A stretch of 12,610 bases of DNA. It comes from an uncultured Verrucomicrobiota bacterium (GTDB lineage: Bacteria; Verrucomicrobiota; Verrucomicrobiia; Limisphaerales; SXTU01). The notes under the pieces are model-generated. The model saw only the letters and a program-made list of their open reading frames with translations, did no database searches and was not told the origin of the DNA. Made by a program: the position numbers and the translations under genes. The stretch lies in contig CAIPBN010000066.1 of assembly GCA_903863315.1 (NCBI GenBank), positions 1 through 12,610 on the forward strand, written 5' to 3'. Below are positions 7,059 to 12,610 of this stretch, piece after piece; within the stretch, counting starts at the first letter, position 1; every line of letters begins with the position of its first letter.

Positions 7059-8081
7059 ATGCCCGCTAAAGTTTACACCGACAAAGACGCCGACCTCGGC
7101 GTGCTCAAGAACAAGACCCTCGCCGTCCTCGGCTTCGGCTCCCAAGGCCACGCCCACGCGCTGAATCTCAAGGACAGCGGCCTCAACGTCATCATCGGCC
7201 TCTATGAAGGCTCCAAGTCCATCGCGGTCGCCCGCGAGAAGGGCTTCGAGGTCGTGCCCACCGCCGAGGCCGTGAAGCGCGCCGACGTCATCATGGTTGC
7301 GCTGCCCGACACCAAGCAGGCCGCCGCCTACGAGAAGGACATCGCGCCCAACCTCACCAAGGGCAAGACCCTCCTCTTCAGCCACGGCTTCGCCATTCAC
7401 TTCAAGACGGTTGTCGTGCCGAAGAACGTGAACGTCATCATGGTTGCGCCGAAAGGCCCCGGCCACATCGTCCGCCGCCAATACACCGAAGGCAAAGGCG
7501 TGCCCGCACTCATCGCGGTGCATCAAGGTGGCGGCGCGGCGAAGAAGGTCGCGCTCGCCTGGGCCAAGGGCATCGGCGGCACCCGCGCCGGCGTCATCGA
7601 GACAGATTTCAAGGAAGAGACCGAGACCGACCTGTTTGGCGAGCAGACCGTCCTCTGCGGCGGTTGCACCGCGCTGGTGAAGGCGGGTTACGAAGTGCTC
7701 GTCGAGGCGGGTTATTCGCCGGAGATGGCCTACTTCGAGTGTTTGCACGAGCTGAAGCTCATCGTGGACTTGATGAACGAAAAGGGCATCGCCGGGATGC
7801 GCTTCTCCATCAGCGAGACGGCCAAGTGGGGTGACGTGAGCGTCGGCCCGAAGATCATTGATGCCTCCGTGAAGAAGCGGATGAAAAAGGCTCTCAAGGA
7901 CATCCAGACCGGCAAGTTCGCCAAGGAGTGGGTCGCTGAATACAAGGGCGGCTACAAGAAATACAACGCGCTGCTCAAGGCCGACGAGAACCACGGCATC
8001 GAGAAGACCGGTGAACGTCTCCGTGGCCTGATGCCGTGGATGCCCAAGCGCAACGTCAAGGGCGTGCAGGCCGCCTATTAA
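7059..8081 (+). CDS. ilvC: Ketol-acid reductoisomerase (class I, short form)
   Basis: This is the second common enzyme of branched-chain amino-acid synthesis: it isomerises acetolactate (or acetohydroxybutyrate) and reduces it with NAD(P)H, using Mg2+. At 340 residues it is the short, class I form. The Rossmann motif GFGSQGHAHALNLKDSG begins at Gly25. The catalytic region includes His109 (FSHGFAIHF) and PGHIVRRQY near 134. The two-metal site fits Asp191 and Glu195 (DLFGEQ), Glu227 and Glu231 (FECLHELKLIVDLM), with ISET near 251 for substrate contact. The loop that reads the cofactor's 2' phosphate is LYEGSKS (48-54). The Arg often found at its start is Tyr here, followed by Glu, so cofactor preference may differ from the usual NADPH. 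ATG at 7059 is the natural start (MPAKVYTDKDADL); no ribosome binding site is visible. Probably co-transcribed with ilvN; a strong terminator follows. Confidence 0.97.
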   Translation: MPAKVYTDKDADLGVLKNKTLAVLGFGSQGHAHALNLKDSGLNVIIGLYEGSKSIAVAREKGFEVVPTAEAVKRADVIMVALPDTKQAAAYEKDIAPNLTKGKTLLFSHGFAIHFKTVVVPKNVNVIMVAPKGPGHIVRRQYTEGKGVPALIAVHQGGGAAKKVALAWAKGIGGTRAGVIETDFKEETETDLFGEQTVLCGGCTALVKAGYEVLVEAGYSPEMAYFECLHELKLIVDLMNEKGIAGMRFSISETAKWGDVSVGPKIIDASVKKRMKKALKDIQTGKFAKEWVAEYKGGYKKYNALLKADENHGIEKTGERLRGLMPWMPKRNVKGVQAAY

Positions 8082-8116
8082 ACGCGGAACGAGGAAACTC
8101 GAAACGCCATCACTTC

Positions 8117-8155
8117 AAACCGCCGGGAGCGCAAGCTGCCGGCGGTTTTTGCTTT
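8117..8155 (+). terminator. Intrinsic terminator of ilvC, with a GCAA-capped hairpin
   Basis: The arms aaaccgccgg (8117-8126) and ccggcggttt (8139-8148) form a perfect 10-bp stem. Inside, agc/gct (8128-8130 and 8135-8137) add 3 bp closed by the GNRA-type tetraloop gcaa, with one G/G mismatch between the two stems. A T-rich run (8146-8150, then gctttt) follows on the plus strand. It starts 36 bases after the ilvC stop codon, so it ends the ilvC message. Confidence 0.88.
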
Positions 8156-8165
8156 TGGTAGCACC

Positions 8166-8184
8166 TCCCGGCTGCAACCCGGGA
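8166..8184. repeat. Short dyad between the two terminators
   Basis: The arms tcccgg (8166-8171) and ccggga (8179-8184) form a 6-bp stem with a 7-base loop. It lies between the ilvC terminator and the terminator of the opposing gene. No T tract follows. It may be a piece of a dispersed intergenic repeat or simply chance. Confidence 0.3.
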
Positions 8185-8192
8185 TTGGGAGA

Positions 8193-8225
8193 ACAAAAAT
8201 CCCCTGGCACATGGTGCCAGGGGAT
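8193..8225 (-). terminator. Intrinsic terminator of the minus-strand FG-GAP gene
   Basis: The arms atcccctggcac (8199-8210) and gtgccaggggat (8214-8225) form a perfect 12-bp stem around a 3-base centre. On the minus strand the hairpin runs straight into TTTTTG (complement of 8193-8198), giving a strong rho-independent terminator 62 bases beyond the stop codon of the minus-strand gene. With the ilvC terminator it insulates two convergent genes. The perfect symmetry also fits a REP-like dispersed element used as a terminator. Confidence 0.85.
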
Positions 8226-8286
8226 GTTCGTGACGGTCGATGGTTGCGGCTGTCTGCGACCGACAGCGAGCGGAGGCAGGCCTGCT

Positions 8287-9627
8287 TTACTTGGCGGCGA
8301 TGGGCTTGGGTTGGGCCTTCTCCCACTCGGCCTGCGACGCCGGCTTGGCCCCATGGAGGTGGACGAAGGTGCCTTTCTTGTTGCCCACGACGACGTCCGG
8401 AAGCTTGTCCCCGTTGATGTCGATGACCAGCAACTGCGTGCCGACGCCGGAGTTGTCATCGATCAGGTGCGGCACCCAGTCCACGGACTTGTCGGCGTGG
8501 CGCACGAGCTTGAACCAGTAGAGGACGGCCGCCGCGTTGGGCTCGGGGTCGCCCTTGGGGCCGTGAGCCCAGAAGCGCTTGCCGGTGACCAGATCCTTGA
8601 GGCCGTCGCCGTCCATGTCCACCAGGTCCATCGCGTGGGGTTGGGAGAACTTCACGCCGTAGCGGTTTTCCTGTGGCTCCTTGTTCATGAAGGTGTGGTT
8701 TTTGAACTTCGGGCTGCCGTGCTCATCCTTTTCGGCGAGCTGCTCGAACCAAGCCAGGCCGTAGCCATGGGCGGCGAGCCCGGTGACCACGTCGTTGCGG
8801 CCATCGCCATTGACATCATAGACGTGCATCTGCGCGCCGCCGGTGCCGAAGGAGAACTTGTGCTGCTTCCACTCGGGATCGCCGGCGAGCGAGGCGGGCT
8901 GCTCCCACCAGCCATCCTTTTCCAGCAAATCCAGCCGGCCGTCGCCGTTCACGTCGCCGATGCCCAGCCCGTGGGTGAACTTCTGCCATGGTCCTTTCGG
9001 GGAAATCTTGTGGAAGGTCCACTTGTTCGTGGGGTTCTTCGTGTCGGGCGTCGCATAACCGAGGAAGCCGCCGCTGCTGAAGATCAGCTCGGGTTTCCCG
9101 TCGCCGGTGAGGTCCGCAAAGGTCGGAGACTCATTGTCCGTCACGTCCACCGCCACATGGCGCTGCCAGTGGCCGGGCTTGCCCTGCGGGTTTTCATACC
9201 ACCACGAATGGAGGCCGGGGAAGCCCAGCACGATGATGTCGGCCCAGCCGTCGCCGTTGATGTCGCCGGTGAAGGTGAAGAAGTTGTCCGAGTAGGCGTT
9301 GTTGACGCCCAGCCCGCCTTCAAAACCCGGCACCTGCTCGTCCTTGCCGTCGGCGGTCTTGCGGGTGAACGGCGCCTTGCCCGCCGGGGAGCTGCGCGTG
9401 GTGGGCGCGTATTCGTGGCGGGTCTTGAAGTCCGGCCCCGCATACCAGTAGGGGCCGGAAGCCACGTCCAGCTTCCCATCCCGGTTGAAGTCGGCGGCAT
9501 GCGCGCCCTCGCCCCAGAATTCCGGCGTCAGGTGGAGCTTTTTCCATGTGTGCACGGTGAGGTCGGCGGCGGAGGCGGAGGCGGCCAGGGTCAGGCTGGC
9601 GGCGAGTAGAATGAAGCGTGGTTGCAT
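8287..9627 (-). CDS. Secreted FG-GAP/VCBS-type repeat protein with calcium-binding loops
   Basis: A 446-residue exported protein predicted to fold as a beta-propeller. A Sec signal peptide (MQPRFILLAASLTLAASASA, cleaved near residue 20) is followed by repeats with calcium-binding loops of the D-x-N/D-x-D-G type: DFNRDGKLD (46-54), DINGDGWAD (122-130), DLTGDGKPE (172-180), DVNGDGRLD (225-233), DVNGDGRND (271-279), DMDGDGLKD (337-345) and DINGDKLPD (403-411). Seven loops about 45-75 residues apart fit a seven-bladed propeller like that of integrin alpha chains. Many aromatic residues (GPYWYAGPDF, HSWWYENPQG, DGWWEQP) recur at equivalent places and could line a ligand surface. Such proteins are frequent in Verrucomicrobiota and Planctomycetota; their ligands are mostly unknown. 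The ATG at 9627 lacks a Shine-Dalgarno sequence. The gene diverges from nagB with a 71-base gap. A binding or structural role is inferred; no catalytic motif is visible. Confidence 0.9.
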   Translation of the reverse strand: MQPRFILLAASLTLAASASAADLTVHTWKKLHLTPEFWGEGAHAADFNRDGKLDVASGPYWYAGPDFKTRHEYAPTTRSSPAGKAPFTRKTADGKDEQVPGFEGGLGVNNAYSDNFFTFTGDINGDGWADIIVLGFPGLHSWWYENPQGKPGHWQRHVAVDVTDNESPTFADLTGDGKPELIFSSGGFLGYATPDTKNPTNKWTFHKISPKGPWQKFTHGLGIGDVNGDGRLDLLEKDGWWEQPASLAGDPEWKQHKFSFGTGGAQMHVYDVNGDGRNDVVTGLAAHGYGLAWFEQLAEKDEHGSPKFKNHTFMNKEPQENRYGVKFSQPHAMDLVDMDGDGLKDLVTGKRFWAHGPKGDPEPNAAAVLYWFKLVRHADKSVDWVPHLIDDNSGVGTQLLVIDINGDKLPDVVVGNKKGTFVHLHGAKPASQAEWEKAQPKPIAAK

Positions 9628-9687
9628 GGGCGGATGATTCGGCTTTGGCCGGGCACGGTCAAGCGCGGCCGATTTTCTAGTGGAGCC

Positions 9688-9692
9688 GGAGG
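9688..9692 (+). promoter_or_regulatory. Ribosome binding site that fixes the TTG start of nagB
   Basis: The sequence ggagg lies 6 bases before the TTG at 9699, an ideal Shine-Dalgarno spacing. It is the only strong, well-placed one among the eleven genes here. It favours the TTG over the GTG at 9717, the next in-frame candidate. Confidence 0.75.
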
Positions 9693-9698
9693 CGGCCT

Positions 9699-10517
9699 TT
9701 GCGCCAAGCTGCCGATGTGGAAGTCATCATCCAATCCACTCCGGAAGCCGCCGCCGAACTCTTGGCCCGGCTGGTCGCCCACGACTTGCGCGCGCAGCCG
9801 CACCTGGTGCTCGGCCTGGCCACCGGCCGCACCATGGAGAGTGTTTACGACCGGCTCGGGCGGATGCACCGCGAGCAGCGGCTGGACTTCTCCCTCGCCC
9901 GCACCTTCAACCTCGACGAATACGTCGGGCTGCCGGCGAGCGATCCGCACTCGTATCGCCACTACATGAACGAGCACCTGTTCAACCGGGTGAACGTGGA
10001 CTTGCGGAACACCCACCTGCCCGATGGCATGGCCCGCGATCTGGACGCGGAGTGCCAAGCCTACGAGGCGCTCATGGTCAAGTGCGGCGGCATTGACCTG
10101 CAACTGCTCGGCATCGGGCAGACCGGCCACATCGGTTTCAACGAGCCGCTCTCCGCGCTTCGCTCGCGCACCCGGGTGAAGGCGCTTTCCCCGGTCACCA
10201 TCGCGCAGAACGCGCCCCTCTTCACCGCGCCGGCGAAGATGCCGCGCCGGGCGATCACGATGGGTGTGGGAACGATTCTGGAGGCGCGCCGGGTAATCCT
10301 GCTGGCCACGGGGTCGAGCAAGGCGGACATCGTCGCCAAGGCGGTGGAAGGCCCCATCACCTCGATGATTTCCGCCACCGCCCTGCAAATGCACCCGCGC
10401 TGCACCGTGATAGTGGACGAGGCGGCAGCGGCCAGGCTGCAGGGCGTGGACTACTACCGTTGGATCTTCGCCAATGAGCCGGAGTGGGAGGCTTATCGTG
10501 ACTTGGGTCCGGTCTGA
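9699..10517 (+). CDS. nagB: Glucosamine-6-phosphate deaminase (NagB family)
   Basis: This enzyme converts glucosamine-6-phosphate to fructose-6-phosphate and ammonia, feeding amino sugars from chitin or peptidoglycan into glycolysis. The protein is 272 residues from a TTG start supported by a well-placed ggagg; GTG at 9717 is a possible alternative. Family motifs are clear: LVLGLATGRT (37-45), FNLDEYVGLP (70-79) with the enolisation Asp73, LLGIGQTGHIGFNEP (136-150) with His144 and Glu149, and ALQMHP near the C-terminus. Compared with E. coli NagB, the catalytic-loop Asp141 corresponds to Thr142 here, and the phosphate-loop TGGTP reads TGRTM. Similar changes at the first position occur in other bacterial NagB proteins; the Arg44 change looks less usual. 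A related sugar-phosphate isomerase or lactonase activity is the alternative. It stands between a divergent FG-GAP gene and a convergent repeat-protein gene, so it is probably a single-gene transcript. No nagA is nearby. Confidence 0.9.
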   Translation: MRQAADVEVIIQSTPEAAAELLARLVAHDLRAQPHLVLGLATGRTMESVYDRLGRMHREQRLDFSLARTFNLDEYVGLPASDPHSYRHYMNEHLFNRVNVDLRNTHLPDGMARDLDAECQAYEALMVKCGGIDLQLLGIGQTGHIGFNEPLSALRSRTRVKALSPVTIAQNAPLFTAPAKMPRRAITMGVGTILEARRVILLATGSSKADIVAKAVEGPITSMISATALQMHPRCTVIVDEAAAARLQGVDYYRWIFANEPEWEAYRDLGPV

Positions 10518-10527
10518 GCCGGCCGCG

Positions 10528-12177
10528 TCAGGGCTTCAGCAGCCGTTGTTTCACTTCCTCCGTCAGCGGAGCCTTGGCCAGCCAGGTTCGCGCTGCCGCC
10601 GCATCCGTCTCCCGCCATACTTGCAGGATGTGCTGGGCCACCTGCTCACGTGAATTCGCGGGCAGATGGCCCAGTAATGCCGCTGCGGCTGCGGGAGAGT
10701 TGTTGGCGAGTTGAGGGACGAGGCCTTCGTAAGCGGCGGGCTGGGATGCAGCCGGGAGCTGTTGTGTCCAGCGGAGGGCGGCGTCCGGATCATCATCGGC
10801 CCAGTGGGCGGCGAAGTTTTGCAGCAGGGTCTGTTTGGCGTTGCCGGTCGGGAGGTTGGCCACGACGACGGCGGCTTCCTCCGGCGCGGTGCCAGCCCAG
10901 ACGGTGAGGGCAGTTTCCATGGCTCGCAGGCGGGCCTCCTCGCCGGGGAGCGCCTGTGCCCACTTCAACGCCGACGCGGGATCGCTCGTGGCCCACTGGT
11001 TGGCGACTGCGGTGTAAAGCGCGTCCTGCGTGGGGCCACCGGGCAGGGCGGCGGCAAATTCAGCGACGGCGCGGGGGTTGGCCTCCGCCCACTCGTGGCT
11101 GAGGTTGAGCAGGGCATTGTCGCGGGCTTGTCCGGCCGGGAGTTGTTTCACCCAGTCCAAGGCGGCGTCGAGGTCCACGCTGCCCCAGCGCGAGGCGATT
11201 TGGGCCAGCGCCTGTTGCCGGTTGCCGCCTTCGGGCAGGGTCAGGGCCAGTTCAACTGCCGCTTTGGGATCCGTGGCGGCCAGGGTGTCGGAGAGGTTCT
11301 GGATCAACTCGCGTTTGCCTTTGCCGTCGGGCTGCTGCCGCACCCAGGCTGCGGCCGCGACGGGATCGCTGGCCGCCCAGGTGGCGGTGATCAGTTGCAG
11401 GACGCTGTCGCGCTGCCGGCCCGGAGGCAGCTCGGTCAACGCCTTGGCCGCGGCCGTGGCGGGATCGGTGCCCGCCCAGTGCTGGAAGATGGCTTCGGGC
11501 AGGCCGCTCGTCAGGCTGGTGAGACCGGCTTTCTTCAGTTCAGCCAGCGCCGCGCCGGGGTCAGTCTCGGCGAGCTGGCCGAGGACGGCTTGGAAGGCCT
11601 GGTTGCGCTGATTGCCGGGCGGCTGGGTCTGCGCCCAGGCGAGAGCGGCGGAGTTGTCGGCAGCGGCCCAAACCCCGAGCGCGGTGACGGTCGCGGAAAG
11701 GCGCTCCGGTCCACGGGTGAGCTGCTGCGCGTAAGCCAGGGCCGCAGCGGGATCCGCGCCGGCCCACTTGCCGATCAACACACCCAGCAGCGCGCTGCGA
11801 TGGTCGCGGCGGGTGACTTGATCGAGCAATGGCATGACCCGGGACGCCTCGGCCGGAAGGACTCGCTCGGCCAGCTCGATGAGCTGGGTGAGGCGGTTGT
11901 CCGGATTGCGCTGGCTCATGGCCGCGTTGAACGCGAAGGCAAACTCGCTGGCACCGAGCGGCTGGCCTGCTGGATCCGATTGCACGGGGAACGTGCTGGA
12001 GTCTGGCCGGCTGGCCGGTGGCCGGGCGAGGGCAGGGAGTTTGCCGGGCTTGCCCGACGGTGCCGCCGGGCTGGTTCGGCTGGCGGGTTGAGGCAGCCAC
12101 TCACGGTCCAGCCAGATGCCCAACGCCACCCCCAGAAGCAGCAGCAGGCTGGCGGAGGCGAGGTCTTTGGTGTTCAT
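10528..12177 (-). CDS. Membrane-anchored protein of about 13 tandem WA..DP helical repeats
   Basis: I do not recognise a named family or function. From the ATG at 12177 the protein has 549 residues. The frame is open upstream to 12372, but that extension is a proline- and arginine-rich, non-family sequence. Residues about 9-23 form a single membrane segment (SLLLLLGVALGIWL) in an N-in anchor or uncleaved signal, followed by a Pro/Ala/Ser-rich linker to about 75. From about 134 to the end come roughly 13 repeats of about 32 residues, with the pattern WAxxDPxAALxWAxxLP, then a G/R-containing turn and a second helix (R-x-x-A-L). Each would form two helices, so a TPR- or HEAT-like superhelix outside the cytoplasmic membrane is expected, suited to protein binding. 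Repeats 3, 6 and 12 replace the first Trp with Leu. The stop codon is only 10 bases from that of convergent nagB. The start gene across the gap encodes a secreted PHP-domain protein. Confidence 0.85.
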   Translation of the reverse strand: MNTKDLASASLLLLLGVALGIWLDREWLPQPASRTSPAAPSGKPGKLPALARPPASRPDSSTFPVQSDPAGQPLGASEFAFAFNAAMSQRNPDNRLTQLIELAERVLPAEASRVMPLLDQVTRRDHRSALLGVLIGKWAGADPAAALAYAQQLTRGPERLSATVTALGVWAAADNSAALAWAQTQPPGNQRNQAFQAVLGQLAETDPGAALAELKKAGLTSLTSGLPEAIFQHWAGTDPATAAAKALTELPPGRQRDSVLQLITATWAASDPVAAAAWVRQQPDGKGKRELIQNLSDTLAATDPKAAVELALTLPEGGNRQQALAQIASRWGSVDLDAALDWVKQLPAGQARDNALLNLSHEWAEANPRAVAEFAAALPGGPTQDALYTAVANQWATSDPASALKWAQALPGEEARLRAMETALTVWAGTAPEEAAVVVANLPTGNAKQTLLQNFAAHWADDDPDAALRWTQQLPAASQPAAYEGLVPQLANNSPAAAAALLGHLPANSREQVAQHILQVWRETDAAAARTWLAKAPLTEEVKQRLLKP

Positions 12178-12338
12178 GCGGCGAAGCGTTGGTCGAACTT
12201 TCCGCTCCGCATGAGTCCGGCGCAAATAGAATCCTGCGGGAGGCGCCATGGTTCCCGCTAGCGGAGGCGGTTCCATCCACAGCGGTGAAAATTCGGCTTT
12301 CCCGTCGGGACCGGTCAGGCGAGGGTCCGGGCCTTTCC

Positions 12339-12610
12339 ATGAAAAAAATCGCTTTCTGCCTGACGGCTGCATGTGCCTTCCTCGCGTGGTTCAATCCCGC
12401 CGCCGCGGCTGCGGACAACGCCCGGTGGTGGCGCGGCAATCTCCACACCCACTCGCTCTGGAGTGACGGTGATGACTTTCCGGAGATGATCACCGAGCTC
12501 TACAAGACCAACGGCTATCATTTCCTCGCCTACACGGACCACAACACGCTGCACCTCAGCAACAAGTGGGTGAACGTGGACACGCACAAGGGCGCGAAGG
12601 AGGCCTTCCC
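12339..12610 (+). CDS. Secreted PHP-domain metallo-phosphoesterase-like protein (partial, 3' end outside window)
   Basis: The first 90 residues of an exported protein that runs off the right edge. The ATG at 12339 starts MKKIAFCLTAACAFLAWF, a Sec signal peptide probably cleaved near residue 24 (PAAAA-D). The mature part opens with WWRGNLHTHSLWSDGDDFP, where His35 and His37 are the first metal ligands of the PHP (polymerase and histidinol phosphatase) fold, and continues to LAYTDHNTL with Asp66 and His67. PHP enzymes hydrolyse phosphoesters using two or three metal ions. A secreted version suggests hydrolysis of a phosphorylated compound outside the cytoplasm, but the substrate is not readable from this fragment. 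It diverges from the repeat-protein gene across 161 bases, which should hold both promoters; no clear -35/-10 boxes were identified there. A weak gaggg lies 13 bases before the ATG, too far to be a good ribosome binding site. Confidence 0.88.
   Translation, partial: MKKIAFCLTAACAFLAWFNPAAAAADNARWWRGNLHTHSLWSDGDDFPEMITELYKTNGYHFLAYTDHNTLHLSNKWVNVDTHKGAKEAF

Noticed and set aside
7020..7994. A 324-codon minus-strand frame over ilvC
   Set aside because: It is the shadow of an intact ketol-acid reductoisomerase gene and shows no family motif.
8149..9609. A 486-codon plus-strand frame opposite the FG-GAP gene
   Set aside because: Its Val/Gly/Ala-rich sequence is the shadow of the minus-strand gene, whose signal peptide and calcium loops are unmistakable. 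It would also start inside the ilvC terminator.
10711..12261. A 516-codon plus-strand frame opposite the repeat protein
   Set aside because: Its apparent repetitiveness (GG, LG, RR runs) is only the reverse reading of the tandem repeats on the minus strand.
12178..12372. A 65-residue N-terminal extension of the repeat protein
   Set aside because: It would overlap the start of the PHP gene on the other strand and place an Arg/Pro-rich segment before an evident membrane anchor.

Overview
The window reads as a gene-dense, GC-rich chromosomal segment of a heterotrophic member of the PVC group, most likely Verrucomicrobiota (Planctomycetota is the main alternative). The evidence is the adjacent DUF1549/DUF1553 (PSD1-type) and DUF1501 gene pair, several exported proteins typical of that group (an FG-GAP/VCBS-type protein, a secreted PHP-domain protein, a membrane-anchored protein of WA..DP repeats), and the near absence of Shine-Dalgarno sequences. 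No mobile element, tRNA, rRNA or CRISPR array was recognised. No intergenic gap exceeds about 215 bases, and I could not call any promoter with confidence.

Left part (1-5301): a response regulator runs off the left edge on the minus strand. Diverging from it is an apparent operon: an exported PSD1-type protein with a CxxCH motif and an internal discoidin-like segment, a Tat-exported DUF1501 protein starting inside the stop codon of the first gene, and an exported alpha/beta-hydrolase of the carbohydrate-esterase type 21 bases further on. All three should act outside the cytoplasm, which suggests a periplasmic or surface process on an organic substrate, probably a polysaccharide. The substrate cannot be read from the sequence.

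Middle part (5363-8081): core amino-acid biosynthesis on the plus strand, aroC (chorismate synthase), ilvN (acetolactate synthase regulatory subunit) and ilvC (ketol-acid reductoisomerase), with no ilvB in the window. A strong terminator with a GCAA-capped hairpin follows ilvC. A second hairpin just beyond it is oriented to terminate the convergent minus-strand FG-GAP gene.

Right part (8287-12610): the secreted FG-GAP protein (minus) diverges from a nagB-type glucosamine-6-phosphate deaminase (plus), which starts at TTG behind the only strong ribosome binding site seen here. nagB converges, with 10 bases between stop codons, on a long minus-strand gene for an anchored protein made of about 13 tandem 32-residue helical repeats. 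That gene diverges from a secreted PHP-domain protein that runs off the right edge.

The points most worth a second look are the repeat protein, the exported PSD1/DUF1501/esterase cluster with its discoidin insertion, a repeat-derived in-frame insertion in the PSD1 gene, and substitutions at cofactor- or substrate-binding loops in IlvC and NagB. Nothing here proves a wholly new system; most of the window is ordinary for this group.
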